Assembly (NCBI GenBank): GCA_014729085.1
Contig: WJKM01000009.1
Location: forward strand, 1-61,972
Direction of reading: 5' to 3'
Origin: Candidatus Dojkabacteria bacterium
Lineage (GTDB): Bacteria; Patescibacteriota; Dojkabacteria; B142; WJKM01
DNA length: 61,972 bases
The notes under the pieces are model-generated. The model had not been told where the DNA came from and searched no databases. It saw nothing but the letters and a program-made list of their open reading frames with translations. The position numbers and the translations under genes are program-made. This document shows, one piece after another, positions 1 through 9,900 of this stretch (position 1 is its first letter; every line of letters starts with the position of its first letter).

Positions 1-2
1 AA

Positions 3-590
3 TTTCCAACAGACAGAGATCTACACGAAGTAGAAGTAGGCGATAGTCTATGGGGAATTTATAATGAGCTTGGTGTTGAGAATCCAGACATGGAATTAGA
101 AGCTTATGAAGATTGGATGGCTTATGTTACAGAGATGGATGGTGATGAAGATACAAGTACATTTGATATAAGAGATGCAAATGGATATATCCACCCAAAT
201 GGTGACTATGTTCCAATGCCAACAATGGCTCCAAGACCTCCAGCTGACCCGGACGCACCAAGTGCTCCTGATGCCTCAGTAAGCTATGATGCTGATTCAC
301 TTTCAACTGATGACCAACTTGTAGGAGATAATTTTGAAACTCAAATTGCAACTGGTGAGGGATTCACATCTTGGGCTGCAAGAAACGGTTTAGAATGGAG
401 AGATCTTATTGATAAAGAAATTCAACTTTATGACCGAGAAGGAAATAACATCGGTTATCAAGTTATGGATAGTGGATTAAATGTCACTAGATACGACGTA
501 GATGGAGAAGTTATGGTTCGAGCAATGCAACCAGGTGAATACTATGGTGTTGAAAAAGATGATTATGATGCAGCACTAGCTACTGAGTAA
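3..590 (+). CDS. LysM-like domain protein, 5' partial
   Basis: The reading frame is open from the first complete codon at position 3 through the first ATG at 90, so the gene starts outside the window. The residues just before and after position 90 resemble a LysM module: a VGDSLWGIYNELG start and a DANGYIHPNGDYVPMP end, as in the usual GDTLW...NP...G..L.IP pattern. LysM modules bind peptidoglycan glycan chains. A Pro/Ala/Asp linker follows (about nt 220-290), then a second acidic segment of about 80 residues that I do not recognise. No Cys is visible. A strong terminator follows the stop. The LysM call is moderate; the function of the rest is unknown. Confidence 0.6.
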   Translation, partial: FPTDRDLHEVEVGDSLWGIYNELGVENPDMELEAYEDWMAYVTEMDGDEDTSTFDIRDANGYIHPNGDYVPMPTMAPRPPADPDAPSAPDASVSYDADSLSTDDQLVGDNFETQIATGEGFTSWAARNGLEWRDLIDKEIQLYDREGNNIGYQVMDSGLNVTRYDVDGEVMVRAMQPGEYYGVEKDDYDAALATE

Positions 591-613
591 TCCAAGATTA
601 AGTCTACGACCAT

Positions 614-645
614 AAAACCACGGACTCCAGTCCGTGGTTTTTTCA
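614..645 (+). terminator. Intrinsic terminator after the LysM-like gene
   Basis: A perfect stem CCACGGAC/GTCCGTGG with flanking A and T tracts (AAAA...TTTTTT) sits 25 nt after the stop codon. Its stem is nearly the same as the one at 2019-2049. Confidence 0.9.
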
Positions 646-672
646 TGTAATGAATTTATTAGAATAAAGCCG

Positions 673-702
673 TTGACTTTTTGTATTTTATCTTTATATA
701 AT
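673..702 (+). promoter_or_regulatory. Sigma-70-type promoter for the EF-hand-like gene
   Basis: TTGACT (673-678) and TATAAT (697-702) are separated by 18 bp. The expected start near 709 leaves a 5' UTR of about 55 nt with no obvious Shine-Dalgarno sequence before the ATG at 765. Confidence 0.75.
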
Positions 703-764
703 TTGAAATAACCTCTAATTTATTTTATTCTGCCCGATTTATTTAATATATTAATTGATTAATT

Positions 765-1997
765 ATGCCTTTTCCACCAGAAGAATTTAATCCTGAATAC
801 ATAGGAATGCAGGATTATCTAACTGATATGGCTGATGGGGATTTAGCTGTCGATCAAATCCCTGACCAGTATCAGCCAGACCATTCAGTATACGATGAAG
901 CTTGGGCTTATCAGGACATGAATGGTGATGGCCTAACACAATTTGAGTCAGATACCGTTTTGAACAATAGCTTAACAGCTGTTGCACAGCTAGGCGCATC
1001 TACAGGAGTTGACGTCCTAACTCCATATAAAGCAAAGCTTGAAGCTCTAGGTAATCCAGATGAAGCAGGATCCGGACTTGGAACTGATGCTCCAGATCTT
1101 GGGAATGCAGATGGGGATACTCTATTAAATGAATTTGATCCATACAATACCGCTTATGAAGATTTGACACCAGAGGATGAGGACTTATTAAGAGAAGCTA
1201 TGTTCACAGCCTATGGTATTACAGATACATTAGGTGGAGGTGATGACGGAACTGAACCAAATGGGATTCCTGATTATATCGATGCAATTGAAAGAGATGG
1301 TGTACGAGAAGCAAGGTTGGAAGAATTTAATGAAGTATACGATGCCTTTGCACCAACTTATTTTGAATTAGCATACAGCCATCAAATAGCTGCAGATGAT
1401 ATAAAAACAGCCATGAATCCATTTGCAGTAGTAGAGACTGGAACAAGTATTGACTATGATGGAGATGCAATTTCAGATGAAAGTATGACACAAGACTTTG
1501 ATGGTGATGGTCTTGTCGATGGACTTGATCTAGATGCTGATGGAGATGGAACTCTTGATGCTGATGAACCAGATACATATCTTCAAAATGATAATCCAGA
1601 TCAATATTATGTAGATGTTGCCAGTGCAACTATACCAGCCGCATCAGAACCAGATGCCGGAGGAGTTACTGAACCTGAACCAGTAGTTGAAACACCAAGT
1701 GTATCTAATGTCCCATTGATAACAAGAGATATGAGCCCCATCATTCGAGATGCATGGAACGCAAATGATTTGGATTATAATAATGAAGTATCAATTAGAC
1801 AATACCTTGACTGGGCTATTGAGCAAAATGGAGGTATTCAGGGATACAATCCAGTATACAGTGATCTAATGGGAAGATTAGAACCTTACTTCGAGCAAGA
1901 ACTAGGAAGAGAAATTGACTGGTCAAATGGAGATGATCAGCAATTCGCATTCCGAACCCTTGCAAGATGGATGACTGCAAACGGAGCGGGAAACTAA
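765..1997 (+). CDS. Asp-rich EF-hand/thrombospondin-type-3-like repeat protein
   Basis: A 410-residue, strongly acidic protein without cysteines and without a visible signal peptide or membrane segment. Several calcium-loop motifs of the DxDxDGxxD type are seen: DMNGDGLTQFE near residue 51, NADGDTLLNEFD near 115, and a dense cluster near residues 228-268 with DYDGDAISDE and DADGDGTLDADE. A Pro/Glu linker (about 285-315) precedes a C-terminal domain of about 95 residues rich in aromatic residues. Such loops usually bind Ca2+ in surface or secreted proteins, but export is not evident here. It is flanked by its own promoter and terminator, so it is probably monocistronic. I do not recognise the family. 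Confidence 0.7.
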   Translation: MPFPPEEFNPEYIGMQDYLTDMADGDLAVDQIPDQYQPDHSVYDEAWAYQDMNGDGLTQFESDTVLNNSLTAVAQLGASTGVDVLTPYKAKLEALGNPDEAGSGLGTDAPDLGNADGDTLLNEFDPYNTAYEDLTPEDEDLLREAMFTAYGITDTLGGGDDGTEPNGIPDYIDAIERDGVREARLEEFNEVYDAFAPTYFELAYSHQIAADDIKTAMNPFAVVETGTSIDYDGDAISDESMTQDFDGDGLVDGLDLDADGDGTLDADEPDTYLQNDNPDQYYVDVASATIPAASEPDAGGVTEPEPVVETPSVSNVPLITRDMSPIIRDAWNANDLDYNNEVSIRQYLDWAIEQNGGIQGYNPVYSDLMGRLEPYFEQELGREIDWSNGDDQQFAFRTLARWMTANGAGN

Positions 1998-2018
1998 ATC
2001 TAGATTGATAGGAGATTT

Positions 2019-2049
2019 AAACCACGGACGTTGGTCCGTGGTTTTTTTT
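2019..2049 (+). terminator. Intrinsic terminator after the EF-hand-like gene
   Basis: Stem AAACCACGGAC/GTCCGTGGTTT with a GTTG loop and a run of eight T. The stem matches that of the terminator at 614-645. Confidence 0.92.
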
Positions 2050-2100
2050 ATTAAAAAAAACTTCTACAAATTAACTTTCTATACTTAATTTTGAGAGTTG

Positions 2101-2137
2101 ATTCATTCTCTAATCCAAAAGGAATGAATATTTTTTT
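2101..2137 (+). terminator. Terminator-like hairpin upstream of the flavodoxin gene
   Basis: ATTCATTC pairs with GAATGAAT across a 13-nt loop and is followed by ATTTTTTTA. It lies between the strong terminator at 2019-2049 and the flavodoxin gene. No leader peptide or competing helix is evident, so it may be a second terminator or a leader structure. A TATAAT at 2189-2194 downstream of it could be the -10 box of the flavodoxin operon. Confidence 0.45.
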
Positions 2138-2281
2138 AGGAGTTTATGTTGAGCTGGCTTCTTAATACACAAATTTTAAAAGACCTCATATAATACAAAA
2201 TCTATGTATCATAAATTTCAAATTATTTTCAAAATAGTTTAAAATAAGAAAGAATTCAAATTATTTTTTTCTTAAATTTAG

Positions 2282-2728
2282 ATGGATACATTCCAGATCA
2301 TATATGCCACTGGTTCAGGAAATACTGAATTAGTATGCGAGGAGGTATCCAAGCTTTTCAAAATTAATAATATAGAAAATGTACTTCACAGAGCAGAAAT
2401 AACTTCTATAGATGTTATTAAAAATAACCAAATGTTTATATTTGGGACTTCAACATGGGAACATGGCGAAATCAACCCATATTTTAATCATCTGTTAAAG
2501 AAGATGAGGGATATAAAATTAAAAGGTAAGAAAGCAGGTTTTATAGGTTTGGGAGATAACAGGTATGAGAAATTTTTATTTTGTGAAGGTATAGAGATTC
2601 TGAGAAGAGCTTTCTTAGAAAATGGTGGTGAACAGATAGGAAATACACTTAAAATACAAGGAGAACCACATGATCAATTAGAAACAAGAGTAAAACAGTG
2701 GGTTAAAAGATTTATAGAAGAATTTTAG
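2282..2728 (+). CDS. Flavodoxin
   Basis: A 148-residue protein of typical short-chain flavodoxin length. The FMN phosphate-binding loop ATGSGNTE lies near residues 10-17, followed by the second and third FMN loops GTSTWEHGE (about 55-63) and GLGDNRYEKF (about 90-99). Flavodoxins carry low-potential electrons and can replace ferredoxin. The gene is just upstream of the 2-oxoacid:ferredoxin oxidoreductase genes and no ferredoxin gene is in the window, so it may be the electron partner of that enzyme; this partnership is inference from location. Confidence 0.9.
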   Translation: MDTFQIIYATGSGNTELVCEEVSKLFKINNIENVLHRAEITSIDVIKNNQMFIFGTSTWEHGEINPYFNHLLKKMRDIKLKGKKAGFIGLGDNRYEKFLFCEGIEILRRAFLENGGEQIGNTLKIQGEPHDQLETRVKQWVKRFIEEF

Positions 2729-2743
2729 TTATACTAATCATAA

Positions 2744-2893
2744 ATGAAAATGTCCAAAAATGAAAGATTGAAATTATGTATTAACTTAATGAAACCCTTG
2801 TGCTGGGACCAAATCAAAAGTTCGATTGGCCGACCAAAGGGAGAGACAATAGGACAATTTGATTTAAGAGCAGTATATTATCAAACAATATGA
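2744..2893 (+). CDS. Small ORF (49 aa) coupled to korA
   Basis: An ATG at 2744 opens a 49-codon frame whose TGA stop overlaps the korA start codon as ATGA at 2890-2893, the usual arrangement for translational coupling. It fills the whole gap between flavodoxin and korA. The peptide is basic, has two Cys and a Trp (KLCINLMKPLCWDQIK near residues 10-25) and ends in AVYYQTI. I do not recognise it. It could be a real accessory peptide or a coupling leader; homologues in related genomes would decide. Confidence 0.45.
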   Translation: MKMSKNERLKLCINLMKPLCWDQIKSSIGRPKGETIGQFDLRAVYYQTI

Positions 2894-4629
2894 AACATAA
2901 TCGTTTTGTAATAAAAATTGGAGGGGCGTCCGGGCAGGGCATAAACTCTGTCGGAGAGATTATGGCTAAAGGTTTGAAAAGAACAGGTTTTAATGTTTTT
3001 GCATATAGAGAATATCCTTCTTTAATTCAGGGAGGATTTGCTACTTACCAGTTGGATTTTTCAGATAGGGACATAAATGCCTCGTCAATGAATTGGGATT
3101 TGGCAATTTGTCTAAGTAGAGACGCAATACATAATCTAATTACAAATTTGAATAAGAATGGAATCTTGATTCATAGTATAGAAACAACAGTTTTATCACG
3201 CAAAGAGAAAGAATTAATAGAAGAAAAAGATTTGAAAATAATTAAAATAGAAGCTAAAGAAGTAATAAAAGAAATGGGCGGTATCAAAATTCTAGAAAAT
3301 ATATTTTTATTGAATATTGCTTGGAGACTTTTGGATCTAAACAATAAAGTAATCAAACAAATAATAAAAGAACGCTTTATAGACAAGAAGAAAGTTTTGC
3401 GTATGAACTTGAAGTGTATAGAAGAAGCGCAGAATTATAACTTGCCACAAGGTATTAATAAATTTAAGATAAATTTCAGCCAAGATGAGAGTAACAAATC
3501 AAATTTATTGATTACCGGTAATTATGCAATGGCATTGGGTGCTATTGCGGCTGGAGTAAGAGCTTATTATGCGTATCCAATGACTCCTTCCTCTTCTATA
3601 CTTACTTATTTGGCTAAAGTGGCAGAAAAAACTGGAATGCTTGTAAAGCAAGCGGAAGATGAAATTACTGCTGTACAGATGACTCTTGGAAGCATGCACA
3701 TGGGAACAAGGGCACTTGTTGCTACATCCGGAGGAGGCTTTGATTTGATGAGCGAAAGTTTCTCCATGGCTGGTATGGCAGAAATCCCTCTTGTTTGCAT
3801 TGTTGCTCAAAGACCAGGACCTGCTACTGGTTTACCAACATGGACCGCAGGTGGTGATTTGAATATGGCAGTATACGCAGGACACGGCGAATATCCAAGA
3901 TGTGTGTATGCAGCCAGTGATGCTGGAAGTGCTTATCTAGTTGTTCAGAAAGCTTTGAATACAGCTGAAAAATTTCAGATACCAGTTATAGTTTTAACAG
4001 AAAAGCAGATTGCTGAATCATTTTATTTACTTAACAACTTACCGGAATCGCTTGAAATAGAAAGAGGACTTGTTGTCGGAAAAGAAATAGAAAATATCGA
4101 ATCTAAAGATAGATACAAAATTACAGATACAGGTATATCCCCAAGGTGGCTCCCAGGGCAAACTCCGAATACTTTCTATGCTAACGCTGATGAGCATTTC
4201 GAGCAAGGGCGAATTACCGAAGATAAAGATGAATCAAAAAAGATTTATAAAAAAAGAATGAAAAAGCTTCAAACCTTAAAAAAAGAATTGCCTGAGCCAG
4301 AAGTATTTGGAAAGGAACAAGGAGATATTTTATTTGTGGGATGGGGTAGTGTAAAAGCTACAGTTCTTGATGTAATGAATTTACAGAATCAAAAAAATAT
4401 TTCATATCTTCATTATGAATGTTTATACCCAGTCAAAACTGAAAAGTTCCAAAATATTAAAGATAATTTTAATAAGATAGTATTAATAGAGAATAATTAT
4501 TCAGGCCAGTTAGGGGATTTAATTAAGTTGGGATGTGGCCATAACTTTGAAAATAAATTACTCAAATATGATGGAAGGCCTTTCTTTATAGAGGAAATTT
4601 TAGATTATATAGAATCAATAAATGACTAA
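2890..4629 (+). CDS. korA: 2-oxoacid:ferredoxin oxidoreductase, fused gamma-alpha subunit
   Basis: A 579-residue fusion. Residues 1 to about 190 are the gamma domain (GGASGQGINSVGEIMAKGL near the start, then EYPSLIQGGF), and about 200-579 the alpha (pyrimidine-binding) domain with GNYAMALGAIAAGVRAYYAYPMTPSS split across its start and the GxxH-like segment HMGTRALVATSGGGFDLM. Such fused chains pair with a TPP-binding beta chain to oxidise 2-oxoacids to acyl-CoA and reduce ferredoxin or flavodoxin, or to run in reverse. The substrate (2-oxoglutarate, pyruvate or other) cannot be read from the sequence. It starts within the stop of the small ORF and overlaps the beta gene by 8 nt, so the operon is tight. 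Confidence 0.88.
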   Translation: MKHNRFVIKIGGASGQGINSVGEIMAKGLKRTGFNVFAYREYPSLIQGGFATYQLDFSDRDINASSMNWDLAICLSRDAIHNLITNLNKNGILIHSIETTVLSRKEKELIEEKDLKIIKIEAKEVIKEMGGIKILENIFLLNIAWRLLDLNNKVIKQIIKERFIDKKKVLRMNLKCIEEAQNYNLPQGINKFKINFSQDESNKSNLLITGNYAMALGAIAAGVRAYYAYPMTPSSSILTYLAKVAEKTGMLVKQAEDEITAVQMTLGSMHMGTRALVATSGGGFDLMSESFSMAGMAEIPLVCIVAQRPGPATGLPTWTAGGDLNMAVYAGHGEYPRCVYAASDAGSAYLVVQKALNTAEKFQIPVIVLTEKQIAESFYLLNNLPESLEIERGLVVGKEIENIESKDRYKITDTGISPRWLPGQTPNTFYANADEHFEQGRITEDKDESKKIYKKRMKKLQTLKKELPEPEVFGKEQGDILFVGWGSVKATVLDVMNLQNQKNISYLHYECLYPVKTEKFQNIKDNFNKIVLIENNYSGQLGDLIKLGCGHNFENKLLKYDGRPFFIEEILDYIESIND

Positions 4630-5506
4630 TAATTCAAAATGTGTAAAATACAATGATTATTTTTCGGACCAACTTTATACTTGGTGTACAAATTGCGGAA
4701 ATTATGCATTACATTCTGCTTTGAAAAGAGCACTTGTTGCAGAAAAAATTGCTCCAAAAGACACATTGATGGTTTTTGATATAGGGTGTCATGGTAATGG
4801 TGCGGATAAAATTGATGCATATACTGTGCATGGAATTCATGGACGAGTTATTCCTTTTGCGGCAGGTGCACAGCTTGCAAATCGAAATATGAAAGTTTTC
4901 GCCTTTGGAGGAGACGGAGGAATTTTAAGCGAAGGAATCAATCACTTAGTGCATGCAATTAGGTGTGATTTCGACCTTGTTTTTGTACTTCATAATAATA
5001 GAAATTATGGACTTACAACTGGTCAAGCTTCAGCTACAACCCCTAAGGGATTTGAGATGAATTCAGCACCAAATGGAGTTACTGAAGAGCCAATAAATCC
5101 AACAGAATTTGTTTTATCTTTGGATCCGACTTTTGTTGCACGAGGTTTTTCTGGAAATATAAAGAAATTAACTCAAATTTTTAAGCAAGCAATTAATCAT
5201 CAAGGATTTAGCTTCGTCGAAGTTCTTCAGGATTGTCCTACATACAATAGCGCAACACCCCACAATTGGTATTTGGAACGTGTAATTGATGTAGATATAT
5301 TTGATAATTATGATCGATCAGATATTAAGCAGGCAAAAAAAATATGTAAAGATATGGCTGAAAAAATTGCTACAGGTGTGTTATATAAAAATGAAGATAG
5401 CGATGATTATTATACAAGACAACCTAGTCGAAAAGATATGAAGAGTGAATTGGTAGAGGAAGTCCAACAAGAACAAATAACGGAATTATTAGAAGAGTTC
5501 CGATAA
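4622..5506 (+). CDS. korB: 2-oxoacid:ferredoxin oxidoreductase, beta subunit
   Basis: A 294-residue TPP-binding chain. It begins with YTWCTNCGNYALHSAL, the usual WCxGCG/N start, and carries DIGCHGNGADKI and the TPP/Mg motif FGGDGGILSEGINH (about residues 97-110) with the closing HNN (about 127). The C-terminal DCPTYNSATPHNWY segment is typical of the family. Only the WC-xx-C cysteines and isolated others are present, so no bound 4Cys ferredoxin-type domain is seen; the family usually binds one [4Fe-4S] through conserved Cys of this chain. It is co-transcribed with korA (ATG inside the korA end). Confidence 0.88.
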   Translation: MTNNSKCVKYNDYFSDQLYTWCTNCGNYALHSALKRALVAEKIAPKDTLMVFDIGCHGNGADKIDAYTVHGIHGRVIPFAAGAQLANRNMKVFAFGGDGGILSEGINHLVHAIRCDFDLVFVLHNNRNYGLTTGQASATTPKGFEMNSAPNGVTEEPINPTEFVLSLDPTFVARGFSGNIKKLTQIFKQAINHQGFSFVEVLQDCPTYNSATPHNWYLERVIDVDIFDNYDRSDIKQAKKICKDMAEKIATGVLYKNEDSDDYYTRQPSRKDMKSELVEEVQQEQITELLEEFR

Positions 5507-5599
5507 AATTTAATTTAAATTTATTATTATTTTCTTGTTAAAAATTTTTATTTATACTAAATTTAAAGTATCCAAAATTTATATTAATATCTGCAGTTT

Positions 5600-6940
5600 A
5601 TGAAAGTACGCCAACTTACAAAATCTGCTCAAGGTAAGAAGGTAAATTATGTAGGCCTTTTTTCGATTATCGCAATTGTTGCTGTTTCTGCAACACTTTT
5701 AAGTTTGAGATTAGCAAGCCATCAAGATCAACAGGGAACAGAGAGTGAGGCATCTGCCACTCAAGAATCTTATCCATGGACAGATAATGGACCAAAGTCT
5801 GTGTGGGTCGGAAGTGTAGGAAATATAGCTACAATTATTAATGGAGATGCGGGATGGAAGTTTAAACAGAAAGAAAAATTATGGGAAAAGAATGGAGAGC
5901 CTTTTACTCTGAAGCAATCAGGATGGTGGAATAAAGAAATTAAAAAAGATGGTACTTCTGATCCTGGTAAAACTGAAGGTTTTGGAGCAGAACCATATGA
6001 AGGTACATATCCATGGACAAATGGTGGTCCTACGTGTGCATGGACAAGTCCAAAAAATAAAAAGATATCTGTTTGTAATGGAGAAATATGCTGGCAATGG
6101 GATGAGGCAAAAAGCAATTGGAGCAGGAATGGCTCAGCTGTGAAAATATCAGAATCAGGTACCTGGAATAGAAAAATTAAAAAGGATGGAACAGATGATC
6201 CTAATGAAACAGAAGGAATTGGAATAAGACCTTTTAATCATGGAAATTATATTGATTTTAAGCCCTGGTCGGATGGGGGACCAACTTCTGCTTGGACAAA
6301 TGATAAAGACAATTTAATTACTGTTTGTAATAAGGAAGTATGTTGGACATGGGATGAAGTGGCTAATGATTGGTATGATGATGGCAAAGCTTATCAAATA
6401 TCAAAATCTGGATATTGGAATAAGAAAATTAAGAAAAATGGAGAAGATGATCCCAATGAGAGTGAGGGTTTTGGTGTAAATCCTTTAGATGGTATTTATC
6501 CATGGAGTGATTCGGGTCCAACATCTGCATGGGAAAATTATGTAGATAAGTTAATAAGTATTTGTAATGGAAATGTATGTTGGCAATGGGATGTGGAAAA
6601 TGAAAAATGGAATAATGGAGGAACCCCGGTTAAATTATCAGACTCTGGGTGGTGGAATAAGGAGATTAAGAAGGATGGAACACCTGATCCCAACAAAACA
6701 GAAGGATTTGGTGTAGAACCATATACAGGCTCTTCAGGAGGTGGTTCAGGTGGTGCAAGTAATGCAGCAGATCTCACTGGTGATGGTAATGTGAATATTA
6801 GTGATTTTGGATACTTTGTAGATAAGTACAAAAGCGGAGATGATTCAAAAATCGATTTTGATGGTGATGGAGAATATAAAAAGGATTTAAATGATTTCAC
6901 TCAATTTGCTCCTTTGTATATAGAAGGGGTTGAAAATTAA
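5600..6940 (+). CDS. Membrane-anchored Trp/Cys-repeat protein with dockerin-like C-terminus
   Basis: 446 residues. An uncleaved-looking N-terminal membrane segment (about 16-37) is followed by four tandem repeats of about 78 residues (starts near 58, 137, 221 and 300). Each reads YPWxDxGPTxAW, then VCNxExCWxWDE, then SGxWNKxIKKDGxxDPN, then EGFGxxPY. The CN-xxx-CW cysteine pair is in repeats 2-4 and absent from repeat 1. A Gly/Ser linker (378-388) precedes a module with two Ca-loop halves, DLTGDGNVNISDF and DFDGDGEYKKDLNDF, that resembles a type I dockerin or EF-hand pair. The repeat family is unknown to me. The next gene has the same repeats. A surface role such as binding or attachment is inference. 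Confidence 0.75.
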   Translation: MKVRQLTKSAQGKKVNYVGLFSIIAIVAVSATLLSLRLASHQDQQGTESEASATQESYPWTDNGPKSVWVGSVGNIATIINGDAGWKFKQKEKLWEKNGEPFTLKQSGWWNKEIKKDGTSDPGKTEGFGAEPYEGTYPWTNGGPTCAWTSPKNKKISVCNGEICWQWDEAKSNWSRNGSAVKISESGTWNRKIKKDGTDDPNETEGIGIRPFNHGNYIDFKPWSDGGPTSAWTNDKDNLITVCNKEVCWTWDEVANDWYDDGKAYQISKSGYWNKKIKKNGEDDPNESEGFGVNPLDGIYPWSDSGPTSAWENYVDKLISICNGNVCWQWDVENEKWNNGGTPVKLSDSGWWNKEIKKDGTPDPNKTEGFGVEPYTGSSGGGSGGASNAADLTGDGNVNISDFGYFVDKYKSGDDSKIDFDGDGEYKKDLNDFTQFAPLYIEGVEN

Positions 6941-6962
6941 TTTTTATAAAATAAAGTAAATT

Positions 6963-9900
6963 ATGAAGGCTAGAAATGTTCTTTCTGTAAAAAATGAAGA
7001 AAAGAAAACTAATTATTTACCCTTTGTTATTTTGGTAGTGATAGTTATTATTGGAGCTACAATTGGTTTAATAATACAAAGTCGAGATGTTGGAGAAGAG
7101 AAAACAGAAGCTTCGACAGAGGCTATTTACCCATGGACAGATAATGGTCCTACAGCAGGATGGAATAATGAAAACTCAGGCGAGATACTTGTATGCAATA
7201 AAGGTTATTGTTGGATATGGAATGATGTAGGTACAGATGATCCAAATTACGGATGGGCAGAATATGGTAAGGTCTATAAAATCTCTGAATTGCCGGAGTG
7301 GAATAGAGAAATACCTCTACCTGATGGAACAACTGACTTTGGAGTATTTCCGTTTAGTGCAGACGAGCAATCTGGTACTATAACAAGTAGCCCTACTCCA
7401 ACAGGCTATTCAAGAACGGAATATCTAGCAGACTTGGATTACGATGGTATTGTAGGTATTAAAGATTTTAGTAAATTCATAATTTGTTATAAAAAAGGAG
7501 ATTGTCCAGAAATAGACTATAATGGTAATAGTTTATATTTAAAAGATATTGGAGATTTTGTCGCTTACGCTCCTTATTATATCCAAGAAAGTAAATTAGG
7601 TCCTATTAGCGGTACAATTGGGGGAAGTACTACACCAACTGCACCTGTTGAACCTGACTTTGATATTTATCCATGGAGTATTGATGGTTTAACGGCAGGA
7701 TGGAGTAGTACGCGTACTGTAACAGTATGTAATGGAGAAATTTGTTGGATATGGAATGATGTTGCAGCTAGTGACCCTAATTATGGATGGGCAGAAGATG
7801 GAGAACCAGTGATACTTTCAGAACATGAATTATGGGAAGATATTAAACCATATAATGGCAGTTCGTATAATAATTATTACCCATGGACAGATGGCGGTCC
7901 CACCGCTGCTTGGAGGTGGCAAAGAACGGAGGACTCTTATGAGGAAGTTTGGGTTTGTAATAAAGAAATCTGCTGGATTTGGAATAATGTGTCAACAAGT
8001 AATCCAGATTATGGATGGACTTCGATAACCGGTGATACAAAAGGCGAAGCTGTAAATATCAGTCAACTGGATTTTTTTACAAATAATCTTCAAGGAGTTG
8101 ATGGTATTTTCCTTTGGAATGGAGGCCCGACTGCTGCATGGCAGGGAAAAACGAATCATACTCTAAGTATATGTAATGGAGAGTATTGCTGGCAATGGGA
8201 TAATGATTGGGATGGGGGGACTGCAGGTTGGAATAGCAATGGTGATGGTCTAAAAATATCTACTTCCGGATGGTGGAATAAAGAAATTAGTAGAGGAGCA
8301 GAGTATCCGGTAGATGAAGAATTTGGAGTTGAAGCATATTGTCCTCCAAATACTTATCTAAGTGATGACAAAACTACTTGCCAAGAATTGTCAGGAGGAG
8401 GAACAATTACGCCTAGTGAGACTCCTACAGATACTTCATTAGCAATTCAAGGATTCTCAACAATTATAAATCATCCTTATGTTTCAGGAGTAGAATTAAG
8501 ACATTTGGCCGTAAAAGATGATGCAATGTATCTTCGAGACAAAAACTCTGGGACATGGGATGAATGGAATTTATCAAGCTCATCATGGTTTGATGGTGCG
8601 GGAACTGGAGATATCCAGGGTTTCAATGTGATTATTGATCATCCTTATGTAGATGGTGTAGAAATAAGACATCATGTCATAAAAGATAATCAGATTTACC
8701 ATAGGGATAGAAAGAATGCAACATGGGATGATGAGTGGACTCAAGGTTCATCAACTTGGTTTGACGGAGCGGGTTCTGGTGATATTCAGGGATTTGCAAT
8801 TATTATGGATCATCCCTATGATCCTGATGTTCAGACCAGACATTTAGTTATTCGGAATGGTACTCTTTATCGAAAGGATAAAGTATCTGACACATGGGGG
8901 AATTGGGAACAAGGAGCGGCTGATTGGTTTAATGGTACGGGTACAGGTGAAATACAAGGATTTAATGTAATGATTGATTTTCCTTCCGGAGTTGAAATAC
9001 GTCATCAACTTGTACGAAATGGAAAGTTGTATTACAAAGACAGGACCAGTGGAACATGGGGTGACTGGACAGAAGAAACAGGTTGGCTAGATGGAATTAA
9101 GGTTGCAATTCCTCCTCAGACTGAACCGTATTACGATGGTAGTATTTATGGATGGGTACTTGCAGATCCAGGAGAAAACTGTATACAGGCCTGTGGAAGA
9201 TTTGACTTAGACTGCAGTACGAACAATTGGAATGATGCAAACTGTTCAATTCTTGATCAACTTGTATCGTGCAAGACCCCAAATATGTGTACTAGTTTAG
9301 ATGATGATGGGGCTCCATTTATGAGTAATACAGATAGGACCTGTTATTCCAGATCTTCTAGTAAAACTCAAGATTGTCAAGAATCTGATTCAGGTGCTAG
9401 ACGTTTGTGCGGGTGTGTTGTAAATTCGGGTATAACAGCAACTACTACTACATCTCCGACGGTTACTGTTACATCTACAGCTACATCAACTCCTGTTACA
9501 ACTGATAATTTAGCTTTAAATAAACCAATTTCTGATATATCAGGAGATATTCATAATCTTTCGCCATCATATAGTAAACCAAACGATTGGCTGGAAATGA
9601 ATGATGGTGATATAGGGACTGCTTGGAGCGTAAATACTGATGGAACTACTTCTGCAAATAAGACTAGGGCTACAATTGATCTTGAAAACTATTATGATAT
9701 TGACAATATTAAATATAAAGTGAAATGGGATAACAGAGAAAATTTATATGGGACTGGTGCGAAAATAACTATTTATGGATCAACAGATAATAATAACTGG
9801 ATAGTGTTGGATGTAGAAGAAGTCGAAAGAAATCAATTAGTAGATCTTGATGTTTTTGCCAGTGCCATTAGATATATTAAATTTGAATGGACAGATAATA

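Noticed and set aside
2797-2840. tRNA-like T-arm (AGTTCGATTGG) before korA
   Set aside because: No acceptor, D-arm or anticodon arm around it; it lies inside the 49-aa ORF.
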